From Halalkalicoccus sp. CGA53 (lineage in GTDB: Archaea; Halobacteriota; Halobacteria; Halobacteriales; Halalkalicoccaceae), in NCBI RefSeq assembly GCF_036429475.1, contig NZ_CP144125.1, forward strand, positions 62,001 to 126,000: a DNA stretch of 64,000 bases. The letters run 5' to 3'. Numbering within the stretch: position 1 is the first letter of the stretch; each line of letters begins with the position of its first letter. Position numbers and translations under genes: made by a program. Below the pieces are notes generated by a model. The model had not been told where the DNA came from and did no database searches. It worked only from the letters and a program-made list of their open reading frames with translations. Positions 36,154-45,438 of this stretch are shown one piece after another.

Positions 36154-36542
36154 TCCTCGACACCTCGTTTCTCCTCGACGTGCGACACCGGGACGCGGAG
36201 GCGATGGCCTGCGCACAGGAGATCGAGATGGGACCGGAGCAGGTTCGTGTCTCGGCGATCACGCTCGCAGAGCTCCAAGCCGGCGTGCCGCGATCTCACG
36301 AACCGCTCGTCGAGCACACGGCGATCGTCGAGGTGACTGCTTCGAAAGAAGTCGTCCCAGTTACACGGCCGATCGCGCTTCGCGGCGGCCGGCTGTACGG
36401 CGAACTGCAGAACGACGGACAGAGCGTCGGACTGGGCGACTGCCTGATCGCCGCGACCGCCCTCGAGTTCGAGGAGCCGGTCGTCACGCGGAACACGGAA
36501 CACTTCGAGCGGTTCGACGGGCTGCTGGTGCTCGAGTACTGA
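36150..36542 (+). pseudogene. VapC-type PIN-domain toxin without a proper start codon
   Basis: The open frame begins ILDTSFLLDV at 36153, the usual PIN-domain start, but the codon before it is GTA and no ATG, GTG or TTG lies between it and an upstream stop. The next possible start, GTG at 36180, would drop the first catalytic Asp. Later acidic residues are present (TLAELQAG; GLGDCLIAATA; VTRNTEHF). A 3 bp deletion in an original taatgatc-type overlap could explain it. The family cleaves RNA, often initiator tRNA. Confidence 0.7.
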
Positions 36543-36636
36543 TCACTCTCGAAGATCGTTGAGGGAGCGTTCGGACCTCGACGGCGACGAAAAGAGCGTC
36601 GAAAACGCGGTCCTCGAACGGTCGCTCGTCTCTCTG

Positions 36637-38583
36637 CTACCGTCGTGCGTGGACGGCCGCCCCGACGGCGGCCGCGAGCGCGAGCAGCGCGACGAGGACG
36701 CCGAATCCGGGCTGGTCCTCGCCGGTGATCGCCTGCACCGGCGCGCTCTCGCCGTTCGAACTCCAGCCCTCGCCGCCGGTATCGACGACGCCGGTCGTCC
36801 CGTCGTCGTCGCTTCCGTCGGCTCCCTCGCTCGGGGGCGTCGTGTCGCCCTCGTTCTCGGCGGGCGAGACGACCGTCGCCTCGCCGATCAGCTCGTCCAC
36901 GGGGTCGCTCCGGATCTGGACCTCGGTGTCGAGCGCGACGCCGGAGAGGTCGACCTCGACCGCCCAGCTGCCGTCGGAAGCGATCTCGGTGCTCAGGACG
37001 TCCGCGAACGGCGTGCCGGCGACCGATCGGAGGTGGAGTTTCAGTTCGGTGCCGGGCGCGAGCGTCGACTCTCCGGCGAGCGTCCCCCGGTCGCCCGCCT
37101 CGGCCTCGGCGACCTCGATCCCCTCGCCCGCGAGCGTCACGGCGGGTTCGACGATCTCGACGGTGGCACTCGCCCCTTCGGCATCGTCGGCGGCGGGGAA
37201 CGAGTCGTCGACCTCGATCCCGATCTCGAGTCGGTCGCCCGCGTCGATCGCCTCGTGGGACGTGTCGACGACGACGTAATGAGTCCCGTCGTCGCCAACG
37301 ATCACGTCCGTCGGGGTGAGTTCGATCGGGTCGCTGTTCTGTCCGGTCGGTACGACGGTCACGGTGTGCTCCACCCCGTCTAGCTCGTCGGCTGCGAACG
37401 CGCCGGAGAGGCTGGGTGCGGAGACGGCGAGCACCGCGCGGTCGCCCGCGGCGACCTCGTCGCGCTCCGTGATAGCGGCCTCGACCGCCTCGCTGTCGGC
37501 GAGCTGGCCCGTCGCGGGTGCGACGTGCGCGCTCGCGTCTCCGAGGTCGAACGGTTCGATCACGAGCACCGAGAGGTCCTGGGTCGCCTGGTCCAGGTCG
37601 GCGCCGACCTCCAGTTCGTACACCGCGGGTTCGAGCGTCGCATCGAGTGAGTCCTCGTCCTCGACGATCACCTCGTCGCGGTCGTCGGCGGCCGAGTAGG
37701 CGGCCCCGTCGCCGCTCCCCGCGAGCAGGGTGTTCACCTCGACGGTGACGCTGCCGTCGTTCGAGCCGTCGACGACGGTGAGGTTCGCCTCGTAACCGAC
37801 GTCCTCGCCACCGATCCGGAGTTCGGCCTCGTCGGTGTCCTCCAGTTCGACGGTGGACGCGGTCACGTCCCCGCGGTCGGCCTCGGTCGATCGTTCCGCG
37901 AAGCCGGCCTCGGGGTCGATCTCCGGCACCGAGAGCGTCACGGTGTCGCTCACATCGGTGTCGGTGACGGTCACGGTCAGCTCGTACTCGCCCGCCTCGA
38001 GCGTCGAGAGCGAGAGGGTGTGCTCGCCGGCGGCGTCCTCGACGAGGAGCGTCCCGTCGTCGACTTCCGTGCCGGCGTCGAACAGCGCGGCGAGCTCCGC
38101 GCCGCTCAGCCCTTCGGAGCTTACCTCGACGTCGTAGCTCGTCCGCATCGAGTCGATCCAGAGCGTCGTCTGAGTCGCGTCGTCGTACCAGTCGATCGCG
38201 TACTCGGTGCTCGCAGTGAACCACTGGGCGGTGACGACGAACGAGCGGTCCTCGCCGCTCTCGTCGCGCAGCGTGTACTCGCCGTGTCGGTCGTCGGTCT
38301 CGACGGTTATCCGACCCTCGTCGTCGGCTCTGAGCTCCGTCTCGAAGCCGTCTGCCGACCAGAGCTGGAGCTCCTCTCCGGGGTCGAAGCCGGTCACCTC
38401 GACCTCCTGGCCGGCCCACACGAGCTGGCCGTCGAGGTCGTCCTGTGCGTACGTCTCGTCTGCCGAGGACCCGTCGGCCGCGGCGACGCCACCGAGGGCG
38501 GTGGCGAGCGCGAGGGCCGAACAGACGACGATCAGGGTGAGGAGCGTCGTCGGATCGGGTCGGCGGTGTCTCTGTCGTCTCAT
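36637..38583 (-). CDS. second PGF-CTERM surface glycoprotein (S-layer paralogue)
   Basis: 648 aa. The signal segment is [23 protein letters not shown]; the C-terminus ([20 protein letters not shown] plus Arg) is a PGF-CTERM signal for archaeosortase A. Several blocks match the S-layer glycoprotein, for example [21 protein letters not shown] against TTLAPGSEIELRLRSTAGTSF. Unlike the S-layer gene it has only one N-x-S/T site (ANLTVV). It is separated from the S-layer gene by the broken VapBC pair. Probably a lipid-anchored, mostly unglycosylated surface protein. Confidence 0.85.
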   Translation of the reverse strand: MRRQRHRRPDPTTLLTLIVVCSALALATALGGVAAADGSSADETYAQDDLDGQLVWAGQEVEVTGFDPGEELQLWSADGFETELRADDEGRITVETDDRHGEYTLRDESGEDRSFVVTAQWFTASTEYAIDWYDDATQTTLWIDSMRTSYDVEVSSEGLSGAELAALFDAGTEVDDGTLLVEDAAGEHTLSLSTLEAGEYELTVTVTDTDVSDTVTLSVPEIDPEAGFAERSTEADRGDVTASTVELEDTDEAELRIGGEDVGYEANLTVVDGSNDGSVTVEVNTLLAGSGDGAAYSAADDRDEVIVEDEDSLDATLEPAVYELEVGADLDQATQDLSVLVIEPFDLGDASAHVAPATGQLADSEAVEAAITERDEVAAGDRAVLAVSAPSLSGAFAADELDGVEHTVTVVPTGQNSDPIELTPTDVIVGDDGTHYVVVDTSHEAIDAGDRLEIGIEVDDSFPAADDAEGASATVEIVEPAVTLAGEGIEVAEAEAGDRGTLAGESTLAPGTELKLHLRSVAGTPFADVLSTEIASDGSWAVEVDLSGVALDTEVQIRSDPVDELIGEATVVSPAENEGDTTPPSEGADGSDDDGTTGVVDTGGEGWSSNGESAPVQAITGEDQPGFGVLVALLALAAAVGAAVHARR

Positions 38584-38724
38584 CGTGGTCGGTCGCCGGC
38601 TCGTCCGGCGCAGTGGCGGTGCTCTCTCCAGGATGGGTAAAAGGCCGCGGGGAGTCGGGGCTCACCGGCGGGGTTACCGGGGGATCTCTCGGCTCGGGAG
38701 GACCGTTCGTCCCCGCTTCGAAGG

Positions 38725-38732
38725 GGTTATGT
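38725..38732 (+). promoter_or_regulatory. TATA-like element of rpl10e
   Basis: The gggttatg element at 38725-38732 is about 30 bp before the L10e ATG (38762), which fits a short or absent leader. Confidence 0.4.
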
Positions 38733-38761
38733 GCGGCGTACACGTCCGAACGGGTAAGACT

Positions 38762-39292
38762 ATGGCCGACAAACCAGGCTCGATGTACCGGGAGATCTCG
38801 AAGCCCCCGTACACCCGACGGGAGTACATCACCGGGATCCCCGGCTCGAAGATCGCACAGCACCGAATGGGCGACCGGAACAAGAGCACGGACGAGTGGC
38901 CGATCCAGATCAGCCTCGTCGTCGAGGAGGAGGGCCAGATCAGAAACGGCGCGCTCGAGGCCTCGCGGCTGGCGATGAATCGCCACCTGCTCAAGAGCCT
39001 CGGCGAGGGCAACTACGCCGCCACGCTCCGGAAGTTCACCCACCACGTCCTCCGCGAGAACAAGCAGGCGACCGGCGCGGGCGCGGACCGGGTTTCCGAC
39101 GGGATGCGCCAGTCGTTCGGCAAGGTCGTCGGAACCGCCGCACGGATCGGCGCCGAGGAACGCGTCTTCACCATCTGGTGTGACGTCGAGGACGCCGACG
39201 TCGCCAAGGAGGCGCTCCGCCGCGCGTACAACAAGATCGCCCCGCCCTGCAGGATCGAGGTCGAACGCGGCGAAGAGCTGCTGATCGCGTAA
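38762..39292 (+). CDS. rpl10e: 50S ribosomal protein L10e (L16 family)
   Basis: 176 aa large-subunit ribosomal protein at the functional centre near the A site (uL16). The N-terminus ([12 protein letters not shown]) and the conserved [39 protein letters not shown] and [15 protein letters not shown] blocks match archaeal L10e along the full length. Single gene. It lies beside the surface-protein island, with no ribosomal neighbours. Confidence 0.97.
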   Translation: MADKPGSMYREISKPPYTRREYITGIPGSKIAQHRMGDRNKSTDEWPIQISLVVEEEGQIRNGALEASRLAMNRHLLKSLGEGNYAATLRKFTHHVLRENKQATGAGADRVSDGMRQSFGKVVGTAARIGAEERVFTIWCDVEDADVAKEALRRAYNKIAPPCRIEVERGEELLIA

Positions 39293-39308
39293 CCCGACTC
39301 GGCCGCAC

Positions 39309-39521
39309 TCACTCGTCTCTACAGGTATCGATTCCCAGTACTCTGTTCCCCAGACAGCGTCCGCTCACGACGTTGAACGTCAGTCCGATCCCCGCGACGA
39401 TGGCGAGCAGCGGACCCAGCGAGGGGCCCTCCCTGAACAGGTCCCGATAGGCGACGGCGAACAGGGCCGCAGCCACTACTCCCCGAAGCACCCGATCCGC
39501 ACCGCCGACGTTTCGCTTCAT
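39309..39521 (-). CDS. DUF2892 family small membrane protein
   Basis: 70 aa with two hydrophobic helices (ALFAVAYRDLF and LAIVAGIGLTFNVVSG). The start MKRNVGGADRVLRG and the end GRCLGNRVLGIDTC match the DUF2892/YgaP transmembrane family. Function unknown; relatives are often fused or next to rhodaneses, but none is near. It converges with rpl10e with 16 bp between stops. Confidence 0.82.
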   Translation of the reverse strand: MKRNVGGADRVLRGVVAAALFAVAYRDLFREGPSLGPLLAIVAGIGLTFNVVSGRCLGNRVLGIDTCRDE

Positions 39522-39577
39522 GCTCCTCTTTGGAACGGCTCCGACATACCTTTTGATCCCTCGTCCCTCCTCCGGGT

Positions 39578-40435
39578 ATGCGCCTCGCGGTCACCACCCG
39601 CGCCGAGACGTACGACCGCCTCCGCGAGATCCTCCCCCCACACGGGATCGACGTCGGGTTCCTCCGGGCGACCGAACGGGCGACCGTTCTCACCGAAACG
39701 CCCTCCCACTCCTTCGACGTGGGCCTCGTCGCCTCCTCGCGGCCGATGGAGGCCGGAGTTGTCGACGCGCTCTACGGACTCCCGTGGGTGAACGACCGCG
39801 AGGCGATCCTCACCTCGCGGAACAAGGCGGAGGTGCTCGCCCGTCTCTCACGAGCGGGCCTCCCCGTCCCCGAGAGCGTCTCCGTCTCGAATCCCGTAGA
39901 CGAGGACGTCCTCGTCGAGGTCTTCGAGCGGTTCGATCCGCCGGTGATCGTGAAACCGAACTCGACGACGAGAGGGACCGGCGTCGCGCTCGCCGCGGAC
40001 CTCGATACGTTCCTCGGGATCTGTGATTACCTCTCGCTCGTCCACGACTACCGCGCGACCGGCGACCGCTCCTTCCTCGTCCAGGAGTACGTCCCAGAGG
40101 CGACCGACTACCGGGCGATGGTGGTCGAGGGAGAGTACGTCGGGGCGGTCGAACGTCGACTCCCCTCACGTGCGCGCGCGCACGGACGGTGGAAACACAA
40201 CGTCCACCGAGGGGCGACTGCGGAGGATGTCTCCCTTCCCGACGATCTGCGGGAACTCGCGGAGGAGACGGCCAGAGTCCTCGATATTCCGTATCTGGGC
40301 GTCGACCTTCTGGTGGCCGGGGAGAGAGCGGTCGTCTCGGAGACGAACGCCCGGCCAACGATCGACGAGACGACGAAGTACGAACCCGGCTTCGAGGAGC
40401 GTCTCGCGGGGCTGATCCGCTCGCGGGTCGAGTGA
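39578..40435 (+). CDS. ATP-grasp ligase of the RimK type
   Basis: 285 aa. The ATP-grasp core is visible: EAILTSRNKAEVLARLSRAGLPVPES, PVIVKPNSTTRGTGV (ATP loop), FLVQEYVPEATDYRAMVVEGEYV and KHNVHRGATAED; the metal-binding acidic residues are in LGVDLLVAGERAVVSETNARP. RimK-like enzymes add glutamate or related amino acids to proteins, coenzymes (F420, tetrahydromethanopterin) or lysine-pathway carrier proteins. The acceptor is unknown here. ATG at 39578. Confidence 0.85.
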   Translation: MRLAVTTRAETYDRLREILPPHGIDVGFLRATERATVLTETPSHSFDVGLVASSRPMEAGVVDALYGLPWVNDREAILTSRNKAEVLARLSRAGLPVPESVSVSNPVDEDVLVEVFERFDPPVIVKPNSTTRGTGVALAADLDTFLGICDYLSLVHDYRATGDRSFLVQEYVPEATDYRAMVVEGEYVGAVERRLPSRARAHGRWKHNVHRGATAEDVSLPDDLRELAEETARVLDIPYLGVDLLVAGERAVVSETNARPTIDETTKYEPGFEERLAGLIRSRVE

Positions 40436-40458
40436 GTGCGAGAGAAAGCCGGCGCGGG

Positions 40459-40845
40459 TTACTCGACGTCGATGTCGGCCGAGCCGTCTGCGACGTCGAA
40501 GCTCACTTCCAGCACGCCGTTGTTGTAGGTCGCCCGCGCGGAGTGTTCGTCGACGCGGATGGGAAGCCGAACCCGCTCGTCGTACTCGCGGTGGTCGGTG
40601 TTCGCGCTGATCGTCAGGATCTCGCCGTCGCACGTGAGGCCGATGTCGGACTTCTCGACGCCGGGCATGTCCGCGACGACGCGCACCTGATCGCCGTCGT
40701 CGTAGACGTCGACGTGGGTGTCGGCGCCGAAGCCGGCGTCGGCGCTGACGTCGACGCGCGCGTCGACGCCCATCATCTCGTTCATCATCCGCTCGATCTC
40801 GCGGAAGAGGTCGTCGAAGGGGTCGTTGCGGTCGTCGCGTCTCAT
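40459..40845 (-). CDS. Hsp20/alpha-crystallin family small heat-shock protein
   Basis: 128 aa from ATG 40845 (a GTG six bases upstream is an alternative). The alpha-crystallin domain is complete: VRVVADMPGVEKSDIGLTCDG, ISANTDHREYDERVRLPIRVDEHSARATYNNGVLEVSFD. It lacks the usual C-terminal I-x-I anchor, ending ADGSADIDVE instead, so oligomer assembly may differ. It should act as an ATP-independent holdase. Confidence 0.9.
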   Translation of the reverse strand: MRRDDRNDPFDDLFREIERMMNEMMGVDARVDVSADAGFGADTHVDVYDDGDQVRVVADMPGVEKSDIGLTCDGEILTISANTDHREYDERVRLPIRVDEHSARATYNNGVLEVSFDVADGSADIDVE

Positions 40846-40881
40846 AGCCACGGGTAGGAACGGCTGGGTGAAAGCTCTTGC

Positions 40882-41931
40882 TCAGACGGCGAGCGACGCG
40901 TGCTCCCGATCGACGACCGCCGGCAGCCCGACGCCGAGGGTCTCGTCGGTGAGCGCCATGCTCTCGTCCTTGCTCTCAAGCCCGCAGACCGCGCGGATCG
41001 CGTCGACGTTCTCCGGGATGACGTCGCTCTCCTGGTGGATCGCCTGGAAGCAGTAGAGCTCGTTCCCCGAGACGGAGAGTGACTCGCCCCAGACGCAGTT
41101 CTCCCAGAGGTCGCCGCGCGGGCGGCCGAGGTCCCGGGCGTACTCACGAAGTTTGCCGGTACCGTCGGCGGCGAGGCGCTCGGGAACGACGAAGATCCGG
41201 GACTCGCCCTCCAGGAGCTCTCTGACCTCCGCGGTGGTCGGCTCGCTCCCGAGTTCGACGTTGAGACTGTGGACGTGCATCATCGTCGCCGGCACTTTGA
41301 GTCCCAGAGTGTCGATGGCGAGGTCGGGGAGGATCGTGTTCACGTCCGGGCCGTGGTGGGAGGGCAGCGCGACCGGGTCGGGGAGGATGTCGTTGATCGG
41401 TCCGCGTCCAGCCTGGTCCGGGTCGCCGCCGCGGCGGACGAGCGTCGCACGAACCTTCTCGACGCCGAACGTCTCCTCGAGGGGGGCGACCAGCCGCGAG
41501 ATCCCGGTCGTGTTACAGGAGACGACCCGGACGTACTCCTCGCCCTGGGCCGCCTCGAAGTTCGCGCGGGCGTTGAAGCTCGTTCCCGTCAGCTCGTGCT
41601 CCTCTTTCCCCTGGAAGATCGCCGGCGTGTCCGCGGCCTCGTAGATCGGTTTGTACGTCGCACCGACGCCGCCGGGCGTGGCGTCGACGACGACGTCGCT
41701 GCGCTCGACGAGCTCCTCGATGGTTCCCGCGACGTCGAAGCCCGCCTCCCGGAACCCGCGTATGCGGTCGTCGATCGTGTAGAGCGGATAGCCGCGGCCG
41801 ACCGCTCCGTCGGCACCCAGATCGGGACTCGTCTTCGCGACGCCCGCCACTTCCATGTCCGGCTGCGCGGCGACCGCATCCGCGACGCGTTTCCCGATCG
41901 TCCCGTACCCGTTGATACCGACTGTGACCAT
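40882..41931 (-). CDS. gapII: type II (archaeal) glyceraldehyde-3-phosphate dehydrogenase
   Basis: 349 aa NADP-dependent archaeal GAPDH. The Rossmann motif [15 protein letters not shown] opens the protein, the catalytic C139 is in [12 protein letters not shown], and [15 protein letters not shown] and [17 protein letters not shown] are typical blocks. In Haloferax the type II enzyme serves gluconeogenesis. It is transcribed away from the type I gene, with only 192 bp between the ATGs. A TATA-like element (aataatattt, 41956-41965) is 25-34 bp upstream of its ATG. Confidence 0.95.
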   Translation of the reverse strand: MVTVGINGYGTIGKRVADAVAAQPDMEVAGVAKTSPDLGADGAVGRGYPLYTIDDRIRGFREAGFDVAGTIEELVERSDVVVDATPGGVGATYKPIYEAADTPAIFQGKEEHELTGTSFNARANFEAAQGEEYVRVVSCNTTGISRLVAPLEETFGVEKVRATLVRRGGDPDQAGRGPINDILPDPVALPSHHGPDVNTILPDLAIDTLGLKVPATMMHVHSLNVELGSEPTTAEVRELLEGESRIFVVPERLAADGTGKLREYARDLGRPRGDLWENCVWGESLSVSGNELYCFQAIHQESDVIPENVDAIRAVCGLESKDESMALTDETLGVGLPAVVDREHASLAV

Positions 41932-41955
41932 GGTGAGGGATGGACCATACGAGGG

Positions 41956-41965
41956 AATAATATTT
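41956..41965 (-). promoter_or_regulatory. TATA element of the type II gap gene
   Basis: On the minus strand aaatattatt at 41956-41965 lies about 30 bp ahead of the ATG at 41931, so the mRNA is probably leaderless. Confidence 0.55.
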
Positions 41966-42031
41966 GCGGGTTAAGGATTAGGAAATTAACTCGGCGTCGA
42001 GTAACGCACGCCGGAAAATAACCCCCACGAC

Positions 42032-42061
42032 CGTTAGCCGGGGGGTAACCGCGTTAGCCGG
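42032..42061. repeat. 10 bp direct repeat in the gapII-gapI divergent promoter
   Basis: The unit cgttagccgg occurs at 42032-42041 and again at 42052-42061, so the units are 20 bp apart, close to two helical turns. The repeats lie between the two start codons and could be a binding site for a regulator of both genes. It is not the known TrmB consensus (TACT-N7/8-GAGTA), as far as I can see. Confidence 0.5.
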
Positions 42062-42123
42062 TGGCAAAACTCCCCCGAAAGAGCGACGTAAGCTACTTGC
42101 ACCTGCTCGAAGTACACTCGGAT

Positions 42124-43167
42124 ATGAGTGGTGACTTCGACGGTGAGCCGCTGCGCGTTGGGCTCAACGGGTTCGGGCGCATCGGCCGGAACGTCCTCCG
42201 TGCGGCGGCGGCCAGGCCGGAGATCGAGCTGGTGGGGATCAACGACATCATGGACGAGGAGGACATGGCCTACCTCGCGAAGTACGACACCGTGATGGGG
42301 CGACTCGACGACCTGACGCTCAAGGACGGTCACCTCGTCACCGGGGGGATGGAGGTGCCGCTGTTCGGCGAGCGCGAGCCAGCCGACCTCCCGTGGGACG
42401 AGCTGGAGGTGGACGTCGCGCTGGAGGCGACCGGCATCTTCCGAACCTACGAGGACGCCGCGAAGCACGTCGAGGCCGGGGCGGAGAAGGCGATCATCTC
42501 CGCGCCGCCGAAGGGCGAGACGCCGGTGAAGACGATCGTCTACGGCGTCAACCAGAACGAGTACGACGACGAGGACGTGCTCTCGAACGCCTCCTGTACG
42601 ACCAACAGCGTCGCGCCGGTCGCGAAGGTGCTGAACGACGCCTTCGGCATCCGGTCGGGGCTGCTGACGACCGTCCACGCCTACACCGGGACCCAGGCGC
42701 TGGTCGACGGCCCCGCCGGGAAGACCCGTCGTGGGCGTGCTGCGGCCGAGAACATCATCCCCACCTCGACCGGGGCTGCACAGGCGACGACAGAGGTACT
42801 GCCCGAACTCGAGGGGAAACTCGACGGGATGGCGATGCGCGTGCCGGTCCCGAACGGCTCGATCACCGACCTCGTCGTCGACCTAGAGACGGATGCAGGA
42901 ATCGAGGCGGTCAACGACGCGCTGAGCGAGGCGGCGACCGGCGAGATGGAGGGCGTCCTCGGGTACACGGAAGACGAGATCGTCTCCCGGGACATCCTCG
43001 GGCTGCCGTACTCCTCGTACGTCGATGGCGGCTCGACGATGGCCGTCGAGGGCGGACAGGTGAAGGTGCTCGCCTGGTACGACAACGAGTACGGCTTCTC
43101 GAATCGGATGCTCGACCTCGGGTGCTACGCGGTCGACCGGACGGACCGCGTCCAGGCGGCCGTCTGA
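42124..43167 (+). CDS. gapI: type I (bacterial-type) glyceraldehyde-3-phosphate dehydrogenase
   Basis: 347 aa NAD(P)-dependent GAPDH of bacterial type. The N-terminal GLNGFGRIGRNVLR, catalytic C158 in LSNASCTTNSVAP, HAYTGTQALVDG and WYDNEYGFSNRMLDL are all conserved. In Haloferax this enzyme works in glucose degradation. The ATG at 42124 was preferred to an in-frame start at 42061 because the latter lies in the promoter. It is divergent from gapII; a cysteine-synthase-like gene and pgk follow on the same strand. Confidence 0.95.
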   Translation: MSGDFDGEPLRVGLNGFGRIGRNVLRAAAARPEIELVGINDIMDEEDMAYLAKYDTVMGRLDDLTLKDGHLVTGGMEVPLFGEREPADLPWDELEVDVALEATGIFRTYEDAAKHVEAGAEKAIISAPPKGETPVKTIVYGVNQNEYDDEDVLSNASCTTNSVAPVAKVLNDAFGIRSGLLTTVHAYTGTQALVDGPAGKTRRGRAAAENIIPTSTGAAQATTEVLPELEGKLDGMAMRVPVPNGSITDLVVDLETDAGIEAVNDALSEAATGEMEGVLGYTEDEIVSRDILGLPYSSYVDGGSTMAVEGGQVKVLAWYDNEYGFSNRMLDLGCYAVDRTDRVQAAV

Positions 43168-43213
43168 GCCGCGCTTCCGATACACATTACCGGGCGGATC
43201 GAGACGGGTCGAT

Positions 43214-44173
43214 ATGACCGAGAAGAAGTCTCGTGGAGCACTCGCCGCCATCGGGGACACCCCCCTGATCGATCTCCCAGCGCTCTCGCCCGACGGGGGC
43301 GCGACGATCCACGCGAAGTGGGAGGGGGCGAACCCGACCGGCAGCGTGAAGGACCGGATGGCGCTCGCGATGGTTGAGGAGGCGAGGCGACGCGGCGATT
43401 TACGACCTGAACAACCGGTCGTCGAGTTCACCGGTGGTTCCACGGGGTCGAGCCTCGCGCTCGTCTGCTCCGCGCTCTCCCACCCGATCTCGGTGGTGAC
43501 CGCCGACTGCGTCGCCGAGGAGAAGATCGCCTCGATGCGCGCGCTCGGCGCCGAACTCCACGTGATCGAGACGCCCGAGAGAGCGCCCTACGACGGCCTC
43601 TTCGACGACCTGCGCGACCGGGCGGAGGAGATCGAATCGGAGCAGGGCGCCTACTTCACCGACCAGTTCGAGAACCCGGATCAGCTCGCGGGCTACGAGG
43701 CCCTCGGCCGGGAGATCCTCGAGGACTGCCCCGACGTGACCGAGTTCGTGATGACCGTCGGCACCGCCGGCTGCGCGATGGGGACCGCCCGGGCGCTGCG
43801 CGCCGAACGGGAGGTTCGGGTGACGCTCGTCGAGCCCGAAGAATCGCCGGTGATCTCGGAGGAGCGGACCGGGAGTCACGACGTTCAAGGAACTGCTATC
43901 GTCGGCTCGCCTCCACTGCTCGACCCCGACCTGTTCGACCGGGTCGTGACGGTTCCCGCCTCGGAGGGCTCGCACTGGGCGTGCGAACTCGCCGCACAGG
44001 AGGGTCTGCTCGCGGGAACGAGCACCGGGATGAACCTCGCGGCCGCCCGGCACGTCGCCGCCGAGCGCGACGGGGACGAACACGTCGTGACGATCGCGTG
44101 CGACACGGGCCTGAAGTACCTCTCGGAGGGGCTCTACGAGGGGCTCTCCGGGCCGACGTTCTGTCTCTGCTGA
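43214..44173 (+). CDS. PLP-dependent cysteine synthase family protein
   Basis: 319 aa fold-type II PLP enzyme. The PLP Lys is in GANPTGSVKDRMAL (near residue 42), the substrate loop is FTGGSTGSSLALV, and the phosphate-binding glycine loop is GTAGCAMGTARAL. It could form cysteine from O-acetylserine, or cystathionine, or another beta-replacement product. The C-terminus ends CLC. It lies 46 bp after gapI and 59 bp before pgk; no metabolic link is obvious. Confidence 0.85.
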   Translation: MTEKKSRGALAAIGDTPLIDLPALSPDGGATIHAKWEGANPTGSVKDRMALAMVEEARRRGDLRPEQPVVEFTGGSTGSSLALVCSALSHPISVVTADCVAEEKIASMRALGAELHVIETPERAPYDGLFDDLRDRAEEIESEQGAYFTDQFENPDQLAGYEALGREILEDCPDVTEFVMTVGTAGCAMGTARALRAEREVRVTLVEPEESPVISEERTGSHDVQGTAIVGSPPLLDPDLFDRVVTVPASEGSHWACELAAQEGLLAGTSTGMNLAAARHVAAERDGDEHVVTIACDTGLKYLSEGLYEGLSGPTFCLC

Positions 44174-44202
44174 ACCGGCTACCTGCCCGCGAACCACCGC
44201 TC

Positions 44203-44209
44203 CTTATAC
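44203..44209 (+). promoter_or_regulatory. TATA-like element of pgk
   Basis: The sequence cttatac at 44203-44209 lies about 28 bp before the pgk ATG (44233), so pgk has its own likely promoter despite following gapI and the cysteine-synthase-like gene. Confidence 0.45.
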
Positions 44210-44232
44210 CGTTCTCTCGCGTTCTCTCTCGT

Positions 44233-45429
44233 ATGTTCAGGACCCTCGACGACCTGGAGCCCGGCCAGCGCGTGCTCGTCCGTCTCGACCTCAACTCACC
44301 CGTGGAGGGGGAGGAGGTACAGGACAACCGCCGGTTCTCGCGTCACGCGGGGACGGTCTCCGAACTCCTCGCCGACGATCACGCGGTCGCGATTCTCGCC
44401 CACCAGGGCCGTCCGGGACGGGACACGTTCGTCCCGCTCGAGCAGCACGCTGCGATTCTCTCGGAACACGTCGGGCACGACGTCGGCTACGTCCCCGACA
44501 CCCACGGCGATGAGGCGATCGAGGCGATCCGCGCCCTGGAGGGCGGCGAGGCGCTCCTCTTAGAGAACGTCCGGATGGTCGAGGACGAACTCAGGGACCT
44601 GAGTCCGGAAGAACACGCCGAGAGCGATCTGGTGACCGACCTGGCACCGGAGTTCGACGCGTACGTCAACGACGCCTACTCCGCCGCCCACAGGGGTCAC
44701 GCATCGCTCGTCGGCTTCCCACGGGTGCTGCCCGCCTACGCCGGGCGGGTAATGGAGGCGGAGTACGAGGCGAACACCGCGATCCGGACCCGGGAGTTCG
44801 ACGGCCACGTCGCGATGGTCCTAGGAGGGACGAAGGCCGACGACCTGATCGACGTGATGGAGCGGGCCGAGAGGGTCGACACGTTCCTCCTGGGTGGGAT
44901 CGTCGGGGAACTCTTCTTGCGCGCGAGCGGCGCACACGTCGGCTACGACGTCGAGGGGAGCGATCTCTTCGACGAGCAGTGGGCAGAGAGCGAGGGGACG
45001 ATCCGCGACCTGCTCGCCCGGTACGGCGACCGGATCGTCCTCCCGGTCGACCTCGCCTACGAGGACGAGGAGGGCGGCCGGAGCGAGGTGTTCGTCGCCG
45101 ACGCGGAGAAGAGCTCTCAGTACCTCGACGTCGGGCGAGAGACCGTCTCGGAGTACGCCGAGGTGATAGCGGGTTCGGATGCCGCGTTCGTGAAAGGCGC
45201 GCTCGGTGTCTTCGAGGACGAGCGGTTCAGTGACGGAACCGTCGGCGTGCTCGAATCGATCGCCGGTACCGAGTGTTTCTCCGTCGTCGGCGGGGGCGAC
45301 ACCTCGCGAGCGATCGGAATGTACGGGCTGAACGAGGAGGAGTTCTCGCACGTCTCGATCGCGGGCGGCGCCTACGCGAGGGCGCTCACGGGCGAACCGC
45401 TCGTTGCGATCGAGGCGCTAGAGCGGTAG
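44233..45429 (+). CDS. pgk: phosphoglycerate kinase
   Basis: 398 aa kinase that makes ATP from 1,3-bisphosphoglycerate in glycolysis and runs in reverse for gluconeogenesis. Landmarks are RVLVRLDLNSPVEGEEV, AILAHQGRPGRD, the hinge region near LLLENVRMVEDE and the C-terminal FSVVGGGDTSRAIGMYG nucleotide loop. Length is normal for archaeal Pgk. Clustering with both gap genes fits the glycolytic three-carbon branch. Confidence 0.96.
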   Translation: MFRTLDDLEPGQRVLVRLDLNSPVEGEEVQDNRRFSRHAGTVSELLADDHAVAILAHQGRPGRDTFVPLEQHAAILSEHVGHDVGYVPDTHGDEAIEAIRALEGGEALLLENVRMVEDELRDLSPEEHAESDLVTDLAPEFDAYVNDAYSAAHRGHASLVGFPRVLPAYAGRVMEAEYEANTAIRTREFDGHVAMVLGGTKADDLIDVMERAERVDTFLLGGIVGELFLRASGAHVGYDVEGSDLFDEQWAESEGTIRDLLARYGDRIVLPVDLAYEDEEGGRSEVFVADAEKSSQYLDVGRETVSEYAEVIAGSDAAFVKGALGVFEDERFSDGTVGVLESIAGTECFSVVGGGDTSRAIGMYGLNEEEFSHVSIAGGAYARALTGEPLVAIEALER

Positions 45430-45438
45430 TCGGGCCGG

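Noticed and set aside
42094-42114. TACT...AGTA element before gapI as a TrmB site
   Set aside because: The spacer is 13 bp and the second half is AGTA, which does not fit the TACT-N7/8-GAGTA pattern known for TrmB.
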